50,787 nucleotides of DNA from Bacteroidota bacterium (GTDB lineage Bacteria > Bacteroidota > Bacteroidia > B-17B0 > Aurantibacillaceae): the NCBI GenBank assembly GCA_023251755.1, contig JAHEYF010000026.1:1-50787 (forward strand), in the 5' to 3' direction. Positions within the stretch are counted from its first letter, which is position 1. The number at the start of each line of letters is the position of its first letter. The translations under genes were made by a program, and so were the position numbers. The notes below the pieces were generated by a model. It had not been told where the DNA came from and searched no databases. It saw nothing but the letters and a program-made list of their open reading frames with translations. This document shows positions 27,139 to 36,337 of the stretch, piece after piece.

Positions 27139-27167
27139 TTAAAATTAAGCAAAATGGGCTGCTTATG

Positions 27168-28727
27168 CTAAAATCTTGGGCAAGAAACTGTTCTAAATTT
27201 TTTCTTCATAAATCTATCGCCCCCTTCAAATTCTTTGGGAGCTTTAATCTCATATTTATAATTTATGTTTATTGTTTCACCACTTTTAATAATAAAAGTC
27301 CAATACAACATTCCGTCGGCCTTTTCATAAAGCGCGTTGCCTATTCCGCTTACAGTCATTTTTTCTTTATCATCTTTGGTATAAATCGGAACCTGGTCGA
27401 CAATTTCAATTGGAAGTGAATTTGTAAAATTGTTTTTCACCTGTATTGTTGTATTGTTTTCTTCTACAGTATAATTTCCTGCAAGGAAACGCGAATGAAG
27501 AATATTTTTTTCAGTTCTGTTTGCCTGTATGTTTTTATCTTTGCCCAGGTATAAACTCAGGGTATCATTTTGGGCGTAGGTATTTAAAAATGTTTTGCCC
27601 ATATAAGAACCCATGTTGTATATATTGCTCTCTCCGGGTATCAGGTTGTATTTATTCCAGTTGGGAATCTTCGCCATTAAAAAACCAAAGGGATCAAGTT
27701 TTGGAATAAGCAGGTAGTTATAAGCGGCAGGCATGCTTGCAGCGTTTACATCAATCCAATAAGACTTTGCATCAGAAGGAATCGAATACTGTTGAGCGAT
27801 CGTATATTCGGTGATGGCATTTACCGATTCGCTTTGTTTAAACTGAACTTTAGATATGAGGCCGTCTTTTTTTTGTTCTTCACTTATTTCAGGGAGCTTG
27901 AAACCTCTCATGGGATCGGCAGTTGAAAGTTTTAAGGAAACATCCTGCCAGGCAATTCCGCTTGCATTAAATATGTTTGCCCTGAAAATAAATTGTAGGG
28001 GTTGTCCCGGACCTTCGTATTTAAAATCATAAACAGGTGTCCATCCTGCTTTAGCGGTTAAAAATTTGAATTTGAATCTTGTTTTTTCTTCTGCCGGGCA
28101 GCTCACCGTTACTCTTATTTCGGAAGTGGTTTGAATGGAAATTGTTTCCAATTCCTCTATCTGGTTGTAATACCGTTCTGTAAGTGCTGTAAGAATTTTT
28201 TCTTTTTCCGTTAAGAAAAATAACTCCCGGCTAAGTTCTAAATACCTCCTGTTAAAGAATGCAGATGCCTTTTCGATTTCGGCCACCGACACACCGTGGG
28301 TAGAAAGCCCGCCTATGGCTTCGCCTTTAAATAACAATCCTTTTTCGGTTTCCATAACATCACGTTTGCATTTGAGCAGTCCAAGTTCTCTCGCCATTTT
28401 TGCAATGCTGTCCTGTAAATGAGTTACCTGTTCGTTGATGTTCTTTTTCTCCCGTGCATAATTAATTCTTTCGGCAACGGTAACAATACTTACAGCTGAA
28501 TTAGAAACCGATACATTTACCGAGTTTTCTACAATAAAAGGCGTGAGCTCGTTAAACACCACAGTGCTTTTTCCTTTGGGTAAAATAATTTCTTTTTCAT
28601 AATTAATTTCAGCCGCGGCTGTGTAAACGGTTACATCAGTGATGCTGGCCGTTGTTTCAATTTCTTTTTTTTGTCCCAACATGGCGAATGGCAATGTAAA
28701 CAGGACGATGCTCAATAGTTTGTTCAT
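27168..28727 (-). CDS. MuiA-family / DUF4139 protein
   Basis: The 519-residue protein has a signal peptide (MNKLLSIVLFTLPFAMLGQ), an N-terminal DUF4140-like domain (about 28-130, ITDVTVYTAAAEINYEKEI), a coiled-coil-prone helical stretch (about 90-190) and a DUF4139 domain (about 200-510, CPAEEKTRFKFKFLTAKAGWTPVYDFKY). This is the layout of the mucoidy inhibitor A family. The molecular function is not established, and a periplasmic or secreted location is expected. It begins 2 nt after the stop of the PorP/SprF-like gene, so the two are cotranscribed, and the sigma factor gene follows after 50 nt. Confidence 0.88.
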   Translation of the reverse strand: MNKLLSIVLFTLPFAMLGQKKEIETTASITDVTVYTAAAEINYEKEIILPKGKSTVVFNELTPFIVENSVNVSVSNSAVSIVTVAERINYAREKKNINEQVTHLQDSIAKMARELGLLKCKRDVMETEKGLLFKGEAIGGLSTHGVSVAEIEKASAFFNRRYLELSRELFFLTEKEKILTALTERYYNQIEELETISIQTTSEIRVTVSCPAEEKTRFKFKFLTAKAGWTPVYDFKYEGPGQPLQFIFRANIFNASGIAWQDVSLKLSTADPMRGFKLPEISEEQKKDGLISKVQFKQSESVNAITEYTIAQQYSIPSDAKSYWIDVNAASMPAAYNYLLIPKLDPFGFLMAKIPNWNKYNLIPGESNIYNMGSYMGKTFLNTYAQNDTLSLYLGKDKNIQANRTEKNILHSRFLAGNYTVEENNTTIQVKNNFTNSLPIEIVDQVPIYTKDDKEKMTVSGIGNALYEKADGMLYWTFIIKSGETININYKYEIKAPKEFEGGDRFMKKKFRTVSCPRF

Positions 28728-28729
28728 GG

Positions 28730-29704
28730 TTAAAACTGATAGTTAATATTAATCTGACTGGTTGGTTGAAAAGGAAGTTGAGAATGATTAGTGGCAATTC
28801 CGAAATCAAGTAACAATTGACAACTTAAAGTTTCTCTTATTTTTTTATTGCAATTCCGGCAGAAACCCTTCCTTGTTTCCTGGCAGATGAGTGTTAGCAC
28901 AGGATTGCAATGAATGTATTGATTGTCGCTTATACCGGCACGCATTCCATAACGGATCTTAAGGGTTCTTGTAAAATTCAACTCATTCAGCAGAGTAAAA
29001 TAATGACTAAGGGAATTTTGCAGCCCTTGTTTTTTGACAAAACCGGTATAAGATAATTGCCAGTTAGTTAAATGCAGGAGTCTTGCGAAGTCGCCTATGT
29101 TTATAAAATAATATTCGGGGAATAGTTGAGACCGGTAATTACCAGGCGTAAGCAATTGAGAATTTAAAACCCCTAAAGATGCATACAATCTTTCGCCGCC
29201 TGTAGACAATGACATAGAAAAATTACTATTCACAATTATTCGCTCCTGTGAATTCCCTTCGCCTTCTTTGAGGAAAGAATAATAAGTGAAAACTCCATCG
29301 GGAGATTGAACAGAATGCATTTTGCACATAAATCCAAACCTTGCATTTACCTTATTCAACAATATGGTTCGGTAGGCGGCTCCAAGCCCAATATATTTAT
29401 AGGCAATGCTATCACCTACCTGGGTGTTGTTTACTACTAAGCCGATTCCGCAGTTGTATTTTGAATTGTACCAACTCAGCCGAAAGGCATCATAGTGAAA
29501 CCTGCGATTGAAAAAAAAGGAACCCTGATGAATATAGCCGGAGCTACGCTTATTCTTTTCCAGGGCTAAATTAGCAGGGTTCGTTTCCGAATTGTTCTGC
29601 CGGATGGGATCATAGTTATAAACCTGCGCATGTATTGTTGATGAAAACAAGATGGCCAACAGGATAATTTTTGTAGTATGGTAACGAAAGGAGTTGATGT
29701 TCAT
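28730..29704 (-). CDS. PorP/SprF-like outer-membrane protein
   Basis: The 324-residue protein has a signal peptide ending in IHAQ and then a segment with NPANLALEKNKRSS, which recalls the NPA opening of PorP/SprF proteins. Alternating strands typical of a beta-barrel run to the C-terminal aromatic end NINYQF. PorP/SprF proteins are part of, or associated with, T9SS and gliding machinery, often as one of many paralogues. A cysteine cluster (CQETRKGFCRNC, about 283-294) is unusual for this family. The start is the ATG at 29704; a TTG at 29728 is a worse choice. It is two bases from the DUF4139 gene and shares its operon. Confidence 0.65.
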   Translation of the reverse strand: MNINSFRYHTTKIILLAILFSSTIHAQVYNYDPIRQNNSETNPANLALEKNKRSSGYIHQGSFFFNRRFHYDAFRLSWYNSKYNCGIGLVVNNTQVGDSIAYKYIGLGAAYRTILLNKVNARFGFMCKMHSVQSPDGVFTYYSFLKEGEGNSQERIIVNSNFSMSLSTGGERLYASLGVLNSQLLTPGNYRSQLFPEYYFINIGDFARLLHLTNWQLSYTGFVKKQGLQNSLSHYFTLLNELNFTRTLKIRYGMRAGISDNQYIHCNPVLTLICQETRKGFCRNCNKKIRETLSCQLLLDFGIATNHSQLPFQPTSQININYQF

Positions 29705-29708
29705 ATAG

Positions 29709-29735
29709 CCTCTTTTTATATGTAACAAAAAGAGG
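29709..29735. other. Inverted repeat before the PorP/SprF-like start
   Basis: CCTCTTTTT (29709-29717) and AAAAAGAGG (29727-29735) form a 9-bp inverted repeat with a 9-nt loop, ending 4 nt before the ATG at 29704. On the minus strand no T-run follows the stem, so it is probably not a terminator. It may be a leader hairpin. Confidence 0.4.
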
Positions 29736-29790
29736 TAACAATTAAAGGAACTATAGGATTATAGGGCTAATTGAGGCATGGAAGAAAGTT

Positions 29791-32172
29791 TTAGTTTACA
29801 TCCCTACCCAGGACTTCAAACTTCAATTGAAGCGTTATCCCGTCTTCATCAATTAACATCAGTTTGTGTTTGCCAACAGAAGGGTTGAGGGCAAGCTGGT
29901 GGATTTCTCTGGTTTCGCCAATGTAGGCATCGTCTAAGTGCCAGTATATTTTTGTAGCAATGTTGCGGTGGGTGGCTTCAAAAATAGTACGGCCGGTATT
30001 CCCGTCAATTTCTATGGGCACATATATTTTGCTGTTGGGCTTGGGGTACAACAGGGCAATGGAACGATCGGCTATTTTGGCCAGGCATTCGGGTTTGTAA
30101 GCAGGCAGCTCTTTATAATCGGGGTGATTAAATTTATAGTACTTTTCAATGAGTGGGGGCAATACAAACCAGTTCACATGTTTCATGTTGTACACCGCTT
30201 CACACTCACTGTCTACCCGGTATTTTGCATCCATACTCAAATGCACCACCTGGTGATAAGGACAGGCCGCGCTGTTTAAACAGGTAGCGGGTATTAATAC
30301 AGTATCTGCTTTTTCGCAACGTTCGCAAGCCCTGTAGCCACTTTCGCGGCACACAGCTATTTTACTCATGCTTTCTTTGGGGGCCCTGAACCACTGTGTG
30401 CTTCCGGGCAATTGCGCAAACACATCAAATAACAAAGGCGCGGCAGCTTTTATACCTGTTAGTCCCGGGCGCCCTTCCCCATCGGCATTGCCGATCCAAA
30501 CTGCTACTACATAGTCGGGTGTAATGCCAATGGCCCAGGCATCACGGAAACCAAAGCTGGTACCTGTTTTCCAGGCAATTTTTTGTGAAGAGGCAAACAC
30601 CCTCCAGTTCCCGTCTTCGTCCGGGCGGTTTACTTCCACCATCGCTTCAAAGGTGCTGTATATACAGGCTCTGTCTGCTTTTAAAAGTTTGGCTTTTTCC
30701 TGTTTCTTTTTGATCTTTAGTAATTCTTTATCGTTTAACAGTGAGATGTTTGTTGTTTTATTTTCCTTTAATTGTTGCGCCAGGTGGGTATAAGCGGCGC
30801 TTAAATCCCAGAGCTTTGCTTCGGCCCCGCCCAGTATAAGCGATAGACCGTAATGTTTGGCGGGTTTGTTTAAAGTTGTTAAACCCAGCTGTTTTAATTC
30901 CCGGTGAAATTTTTCCAAACCGTATTCATTTAATAAACGCACCATGGGTATGTTTAAACTCCGGGCCAGTGCTTTGCTTGCCGGTACCGCCCCATCGTAT
31001 TGCATCGTAAAATTTTTAGGCGAAAAACTTCCGAACTGTGTAGGCACATCGGGGATCAGGGTATTGGGTGTAATCAAACCATCTTCCAGACTTTTAGTAA
31101 ATAAAAAAGGTTTTAATATACTGCCTGTACTCCGGGGCGCTGCAATACAGTCCACATCAGAACTTTGCTCTGCATCTGCCGATTGTGTATTGGCTACATA
31201 AGCCAGTACCTTGCCGGTTTTTACAGAGGTAATCATTACCGCCCCGTTAAATATTTTATTTTCCTGTAATAGTTCGCTGTGTTGTTGCAACAATTCTTTT
31301 GTCTTTTTTTGCAGGCTGAGCTTGATACTGCTGCATATCGTTTGCCCCTTGTGCCCCTCTTTAATTAACCGGACTAATAAATGTGTGGCTAATTGTGGAA
31401 GCGGCAAAGGCTTGTCGGGCAAGGGTTCGCTTAAAGCCAGTTGAAAAGTTGTTGCATCCACTTGTCCTGCTGCGTATAAACGTTTTAACAAACGGTTGCG
31501 CTTGTTCAACAAACGCTGGTGGTTTTTACCGGGGTAAATTAAACCGGGAGCATTCGGAAGAACGGCCAGTGTAGCGCTTTCGGCCCAGCTCAGTTTATCT
31601 GGCCCTCTCCCGAAATAACGCCAGGAGGCGGCTTCCAGGCCCACCACATTGTTCCCGAAAGGAGCGTGGGCGGTATAGTACTGTAAGATCTCTGTTTTAC
31701 TGTAACGTAATTCAATACGGGTAGCCAGTACCATCTCCAATAATTTTTCGCCAAAAGTCCTGGGCGGATTTTTACGCATGATGCGTGCCAGCTGCATACT
31801 AATGGTGCTGCCCCCGCTGATTACTTTTTTATGTTTGATGTTTTGAAGCAGGGCCCGGCCTATACCATTTATGCTGATTCCATGATGACGATAAAAATTA
31901 CGGTCTTCGAATTCGAGTATACATTTCTTAAATTTTTCGGGAACCGGTTGATGGGCGCTGAAACGCCATTGCCCATCGCCGGCAATTTTGGCGCCTAATA
32001 AATTCCCGTCTTTATCTAACAATACGGTGGAGGTGCTGTCGTTAAACAAAGCATCGGGAAGGCAATTGATGTACCAGGTACTAAACAATAGCAGGCCTGT
32101 TAGCACCATCCACTTCCTCCAGGGTTTAAGGAAATTACGGAACTTTTGGTACTGTTGAAAAAAGTTTTTCAT
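29791..32172 (-). CDS. pbpC: Penicillin-binding protein 1C (copy 1)
   Basis: This is a bifunctional peptidoglycan glycosyltransferase/transpeptidase-like protein of 793 residues. A short cytoplasmic end and a membrane helix (about 20-38) are followed by a GT51 domain with Glu89-Asp90 in FEDRNFYRHHG and GGSTISMQ (120-127). The transpeptidase domain has SILK (about 350), SLN (about 407) and KTGT (about 536). A C-terminal BiPBP_C domain (about 700-793, ending in the ALNPSVGKHKLMLIDEDG region) completes the PBP1C layout. All catalytic motifs are intact. The start is the ATG at 32172. It diverges from the propeller kinase. A close paralogue lies at 45575. Confidence 0.95.
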   Translation of the reverse strand: MKNFFQQYQKFRNFLKPWRKWMVLTGLLLFSTWYINCLPDALFNDSTSTVLLDKDGNLLGAKIAGDGQWRFSAHQPVPEKFKKCILEFEDRNFYRHHGISINGIGRALLQNIKHKKVISGGSTISMQLARIMRKNPPRTFGEKLLEMVLATRIELRYSKTEILQYYTAHAPFGNNVVGLEAASWRYFGRGPDKLSWAESATLAVLPNAPGLIYPGKNHQRLLNKRNRLLKRLYAAGQVDATTFQLALSEPLPDKPLPLPQLATHLLVRLIKEGHKGQTICSSIKLSLQKKTKELLQQHSELLQENKIFNGAVMITSVKTGKVLAYVANTQSADAEQSSDVDCIAAPRSTGSILKPFLFTKSLEDGLITPNTLIPDVPTQFGSFSPKNFTMQYDGAVPASKALARSLNIPMVRLLNEYGLEKFHRELKQLGLTTLNKPAKHYGLSLILGGAEAKLWDLSAAYTHLAQQLKENKTTNISLLNDKELLKIKKKQEKAKLLKADRACIYSTFEAMVEVNRPDEDGNWRVFASSQKIAWKTGTSFGFRDAWAIGITPDYVVAVWIGNADGEGRPGLTGIKAAAPLLFDVFAQLPGSTQWFRAPKESMSKIAVCRESGYRACERCEKADTVLIPATCLNSAACPYHQVVHLSMDAKYRVDSECEAVYNMKHVNWFVLPPLIEKYYKFNHPDYKELPAYKPECLAKIADRSIALLYPKPNSKIYVPIEIDGNTGRTIFEATHRNIATKIYWHLDDAYIGETREIHQLALNPSVGKHKLMLIDEDGITLQLKFEVLGRDVN

Positions 32173-32254
32173 TTGTAAACTCAAAAGTAAAGCGTAGCTG
32201 CGAAGGAATTTTCAGCTTTTATTATTCGCAGGTGTTTTAATAGGAAGTGTTTTT

Positions 32255-32262
32255 TACCTTTG
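32255..32262 (+). promoter_or_regulatory. Bacteroidota -7 element upstream of the propeller kinase
   Basis: TACCTTTG fits TAnnTTTG. A -33 TTTG is not clear. Transcripts would start close to 32268, where a 6-codon leader frame begins. Confidence 0.45.
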
Positions 32263-32267
32263 ATTAA

Positions 32268-32288
32268 ATGAAAAACACAAAAGTTTGA
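32268..32288 (+). CDS. Possible 6-residue leader peptide overlapping the kinase start
   Basis: ATG at 32268 opens a frame encoding MKNTKV, and its TGA (32286-32288) overlaps the TTG start (32285-32287) of the kinase as TTGA. Such overlap can allow coupled reinitiation at a weak TTG start. It may also be accidental. Confidence 0.3.
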   Translation: MKNTKV

Positions 32289-35200
32289 AAGCCGCTACCT
32301 ATTTATTGATTTGTATACTTTTCCCTGTTTTTTGTTTTTCGCAACAATACAACTTCCACAATTATTCGGTTAAAGAAGGTCTTGCCCAATCGCAGGTGTA
32401 TAGCCTCTTGCAGGATAGCCGGGGTTACCTGTGGATGGGTACCCGGGGTGGTGGGTTGAGTCGTTTTGACGGAGTGGAATTTAAAAGCTTTGGTATTAAA
32501 GACGGCCTGGTGAACAATTATGTGTTTTGTGTAAAGGAAGATGCCGAACATAATTTATGGATAGGAACCAATAATGGCCTGAGCCAATACAACGGCGTAC
32601 GCTTTAAAAATTTTCATCCCCGTGGCGATTCCGCCCAAATATGGGTACAGGACATTGACTTCGACAGCAAAGGAAGAAAATGGCTGGCTACTAATGCCGG
32701 GGTAATTTGCTTAAACAACAAGGACTTTACGAATGTAACAGAATTAACAGGTGATAAAAAAACGGTGATCAACGCCCTGCTGGTCGACGACAAACAAGAC
32801 ATCTGGTACGGCAATTCGGAGGGCTTGTTTCAACTAACAGAAAAAAATAAAAAATTCCATTTAACGCATTATGGAAAGTCCATGGGTTTTATGACGAACT
32901 CTATTACTTCCATTAAACAGGATGCCAAAGGAAATATATGGATTGGTACTTATGGCGATGGGGTGTATGTATACAATGGCAAACGTTTTTACCGCATTGA
33001 TGAAAACCAGGAATTGTACAAACACACGGTGCTGGATATTTATTTCGATAATCATCACAACGTCTGGCTGGCAACCTTAAACCACGGTGTGGGGCAATAC
33101 AATACTTTGTCCAAAACTTTTTCCTGGTTAACAGAACAGGAAGGGCTCAGCAACAACCACGTCCGGAGCATTATCCAGGACAAGAGCGGGAATTACTGGT
33201 TCGGCACTTCAGGCGGAGGAGTGTGCAATTACTTTGGAAAACAATTTACGGTGTACGATAAATCATCGGGGCTGGGAGGTAATTTTATTTACAGTATTTT
33301 CCGCGATAGCAAACAACGTTTGTGGATTGGCACTTCCGATAAGGGCCTTACTTTGTTTGACAGTTCCAGGTTTTACAATTACAACGCAGCAAATGGTTTT
33401 GCCAATGTTAAAGTAAAAGCCATACAGGAAGACAATAACGGTATCGTTTATTTTGGCACAGACGGGCAGGGCCTGTATACTTACGATGGAACTGAATTTA
33501 AAGAAATAAGCGAACTCGCTAAAAAATACATACGGGCCATCGTTAAAGACAAAGACGGCAACCTGTGGATAGCCACAGCCGGTTCGGGTTTATATAAACT
33601 AATAACAAATGCAGAACAAACATCGCTTATTAATTACACTACCAAAGAAGGATTGTTGCACAACCGCCTGACCTGCTTGTACGACGACAAATCGGGGAGG
33701 CTTTGGTACGGTACAGAAAACAACGGAGTAGGGATGCTTATTAACGGCGAAGTGCAGCAGGATTATTTGAGTGTGGAAGACGGGCTTCCTTCTAACTCCA
33801 TCCGTTGCCTTACCGAAGACAAAAGCGGTTACCTCTGGCTGGGAACCGCAGGCGATGGCATTGCCAGTGTTCCCTTGTACCAGGGAGATTTCAGAATAAA
33901 AAAATACAACCACAACAATGGATTAAGTTCTTCTAATATTTACCTGATCTGTTGCGATAACAACAACAATATTTTTACCGGAACCGAAAACGGCCTCGAT
34001 CATTTGTACCTCGACAAAAACCGCAAACCCACAGAGATTAAACATTATAGTAAGGGTGAAGGTTTTACCGGCATCGAAACCTGTCAGAATTCGGTGTTTA
34101 CCGATGCCGACGGAACAATATGGTTTGGTACCATTAACGGTTTAACCAAATACAATCCGGCTAACTTAGTTCGCAATGAACATGAACCTACCACGAGTAT
34201 TACAGATGTGAAATTATTTTACGAACCCATTTCCAATACAGCGTTTAAAGAGTTTGCAGGCGACTGGAACAGCCTTTCAAAATTAGATCTTCCTTACGAT
34301 CAAAATCATTTGACTTTCGATTTTTTAGCCATCAACTTCAGCAACCCCGATGCCGTTAAGTACCAATGGAAACTGGAAGGCTTTGATAAAAACTGGTCTC
34401 CTGTTTCGGCGCAACATACTTTTTCTTATCCCAATTTAAGTCCCGGCAATTACACCTTTATGGTAAAAGCCTGCAACGAAGATGGAATATGGAACAAAGA
34501 ACCTGTTGTGTTAAAGTTTCACATCTCCCCTCCATTCTGGATGAGGTGGTGGTTCATTGTTTTTGTAACCCTCCTTGTTGGTGGTTTGGTACTGCTTGTT
34601 TTTAAATGGAGGATAAAACGCATTACTACAAAGGCTGCCGAGAAACAGAAAAAAACACAGCTGGAAAAAGAAGTGGTGGAGCTCGAGCAAAAAGCCCTGC
34701 GCCTGCAAATGAACCCGCATTTTATTTTCAACGCATTAAATTCTATTCAGTCGCAAATAGGTACAGAACAGGAACAGAGCGCCCGTTATTACTTAGCCAA
34801 GTTCTCGCGCCTGATGCGGCAAATACTCGACAATTCGCGGCAAAGCAGTATTACGCTGGAAGAAGAAGTAAATACGCTGGAAAATTATTTATTGATAGAG
34901 AAGTTTTGCAACGGCGATCGCTTCGATTATAAGATTCATGTGGATGAGAACATTGAAAAAGATTATGTAAAAATTCCTCCCATGTTGTTGCAGCCTTTTA
35001 TAGAGAACGCCATTAAACACGGATTAAAATACATCGATGAAAAAAGGGGATGCATTGAAGTCAATTTTTCTGAACGAAATAATTTATTGGAATGCTCGGT
35101 AAGCGACAACGGCATTGGAAGAAAAAAAGCGGAAGAGCTGAACAGGAACAGCAAAGAAACCTATCACAAATCAACAGCCTTATTGGTTACGCAGGAAAGG

Positions 35201-35314
35201 CTGGATTTACTGAAGGAAGACAAGAACATCCGTTCTTTAGAGATCATTGATTTATACAATGAAAATGGGGAGGCTACAGGAACAAAAGTAATTGTAAGGA
35301 TTCCTTTGGGGTGA
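32285..35314 (+). CDS. Two-component regulator propeller sensor kinase (LytS-type)
   Basis: The protein has 1009 residues. A signal peptide (to FCFSQQ) is followed by about 14 propeller repeats (Reg_prop, with recurring phrases such as GYLWMGT, GNIWIGT, GNYWFGTSGGGV and DGTIWFGT). Next come a Y_Y_Y domain (about 660-745, YQWKLEGFDKNW), one membrane helix (about 753-775) and a coiled coil. The C-terminal His_kinase domain has phosphoacceptor His812 (MNPHFIFNALNSIQ), and a HATPase_c domain carries PFIENAIKHG (about 903) and DNGIGRKKA. The start codon is TTG at 32285, since no in-frame ATG precedes the signal peptide. The sensor domain is periplasmic; the ligand is unknown. The LytTR regulator at 35547 is the partner. 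Confidence 0.93.
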   Translation: MKAATYLLICILFPVFCFSQQYNFHNYSVKEGLAQSQVYSLLQDSRGYLWMGTRGGGLSRFDGVEFKSFGIKDGLVNNYVFCVKEDAEHNLWIGTNNGLSQYNGVRFKNFHPRGDSAQIWVQDIDFDSKGRKWLATNAGVICLNNKDFTNVTELTGDKKTVINALLVDDKQDIWYGNSEGLFQLTEKNKKFHLTHYGKSMGFMTNSITSIKQDAKGNIWIGTYGDGVYVYNGKRFYRIDENQELYKHTVLDIYFDNHHNVWLATLNHGVGQYNTLSKTFSWLTEQEGLSNNHVRSIIQDKSGNYWFGTSGGGVCNYFGKQFTVYDKSSGLGGNFIYSIFRDSKQRLWIGTSDKGLTLFDSSRFYNYNAANGFANVKVKAIQEDNNGIVYFGTDGQGLYTYDGTEFKEISELAKKYIRAIVKDKDGNLWIATAGSGLYKLITNAEQTSLINYTTKEGLLHNRLTCLYDDKSGRLWYGTENNGVGMLINGEVQQDYLSVEDGLPSNSIRCLTEDKSGYLWLGTAGDGIASVPLYQGDFRIKKYNHNNGLSSSNIYLICCDNNNNIFTGTENGLDHLYLDKNRKPTEIKHYSKGEGFTGIETCQNSVFTDADGTIWFGTINGLTKYNPANLVRNEHEPTTSITDVKLFYEPISNTAFKEFAGDWNSLSKLDLPYDQNHLTFDFLAINFSNPDAVKYQWKLEGFDKNWSPVSAQHTFSYPNLSPGNYTFMVKACNEDGIWNKEPVVLKFHISPPFWMRWWFIVFVTLLVGGLVLLVFKWRIKRITTKAAEKQKKTQLEKEVVELEQKALRLQMNPHFIFNALNSIQSQIGTEQEQSARYYLAKFSRLMRQILDNSRQSSITLEEEVNTLENYLLIEKFCNGDRFDYKIHVDENIEKDYVKIPPMLLQPFIENAIKHGLKYIDEKRGCIEVNFSERNNLLECSVSDNGIGRKKAEELNRNSKETYHKSTALLVTQERLDLLKEDKNIRSLEIIDLYNENGEATGTKVIVRIPLG

Positions 35315-35349
35315 TAAAACGAAGAATGAAAAATTAAATATCAATGGCC

Positions 35350-35449
35350 TTTTTTAAGAACATTGGACTCCGAAGGAGTCGTATATTTATAGAAAGAACA
35401 TGTTGCTATAAACCTGCGACCCCCGAAGGGGTCGAATGTTCTTAAAAAA
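35350..35449. repeat. MITE/REP-like palindromic element
   Basis: Outer arms TTTTTTAAGAACATT (35350-35364) and AATGTTCTTAAAAAA (35435-35449) are perfect inverses. Inside them are two hairpins, GACTCCGAAGGAGTC (35366-35380) and GACCCCCGAAGGGGTC (35418-35433), each with a GAA or CGAA turn. The 100-nt unit has no coding capacity. It sits between kinase and regulator, where it could alter their cotranscription. Confidence 0.75.
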
Positions 35450-35546
35450 CGACATTGGATTATATAGCTATAAAATGCACATTGGCCATAAATCCCTGGG
35501 TTTGGACAAATCAGCAAAGTATGGACACTAAACTCGAAATTAAACT

Positions 35547-36290
35547 ATGATAAAAGCGATCATCATCGACGACATTGAACAGGCTCGTGTTACTTTAAAA
35601 AAAGACCTTCAGGTTTATGCCCCCGATGTGCAAATTATTGGTGAAGCCAATGGAGTGGTGGAAGGCGCTAAGCTTCTTAAAAACACAAAGCCCGATATTT
35701 TGTTTCTGGATATACAAATGCAGGACGGAAGCGGTTTTGATTTATTGGACATTTTAAAAGAAATCAACTTTAAAATTATTTTTATCACTGCCTCCGATGC
35801 CCATGCAATTAAAGCTTTCCGTTATGCAGCCATCGACTACTTATTAAAACCTGTTGACCCGGATGAATTGTTGCATGCCCTTAAAAAATTCCGTGAACAG
35901 CAACTCAACGAAAATGAAAAATACCAGTTGCTGAACGAAACGCTAAAGAATACCCAAAAAGTACATGAGCGGGTTGCCCTGCATACACAGGATAAAATAC
36001 ACATCGTTAACATCCGCGACATTATCCGTTGCGAGAGCAATGTGAACTATACTGAATTTCATTTCAGCAATACTAAAAAATTACTGGTCACTAAAACGCT
36101 TAAGGAGTTTGAAGACCTGTTGAGCGACCAGGGTTTTTACCGGGTGCATCAATCGCATTTGGTGAACACGCGTTTTATCAAAGAATTTGTAAAAACTGAC
36201 GGGGGCTACCTGATGATGACCGATGGTTGTAATGTTCCGGTGTCTACCCGCAAACGGCCCGAAGTAATGAAGATGCTGGAGGAGTTGTAA
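35547..36290 (+). CDS. LytTR-family response regulator (partner of propeller kinase)
   Basis: The 247-residue protein has a receiver domain with Asp8-Asp9, predicted phosphoacceptor Asp55 (ILFLDIQM), Thr81 and Lys101 (LLKPVDPDE). A LytTR DNA-binding domain (about 145-245: NIRDIIRCESNVNYTEFHF, FYRVHQSHLVN) follows, ending in VPVSTRKRPEVMKMLEEL. It follows the propeller kinase but is separated by 232 nt that hold the palindromic element, so it may have its own promoter. Confidence 0.95.
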   Translation: MIKAIIIDDIEQARVTLKKDLQVYAPDVQIIGEANGVVEGAKLLKNTKPDILFLDIQMQDGSGFDLLDILKEINFKIIFITASDAHAIKAFRYAAIDYLLKPVDPDELLHALKKFREQQLNENEKYQLLNETLKNTQKVHERVALHTQDKIHIVNIRDIIRCESNVNYTEFHFSNTKKLLVTKTLKEFEDLLSDQGFYRVHQSHLVNTRFIKEFVKTDGGYLMMTDGCNVPVSTRKRPEVMKMLEEL

Positions 36291-36291
36291 T

Positions 36292-36328
36292 GATTTGAAG
36301 ATGTGTTGATTTGAAAATTTGAGGATGT
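36292..36328. repeat. GATTTGA-type short repeat
   Basis: GATTTGAAGATG is followed by GATTTGAAAATTTGAGGATG. Relatives occur at 8736-8755 and in reverse orientation at 37864-37895 and near 38017. Confidence 0.5.
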
Positions 36329-36337
36329 AGCAGGATT

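Noticed and set aside
29709-29735. Rho-independent terminator after PBP1C copy 1
   Set aside because: On the minus strand the stem is not followed by a T-run.
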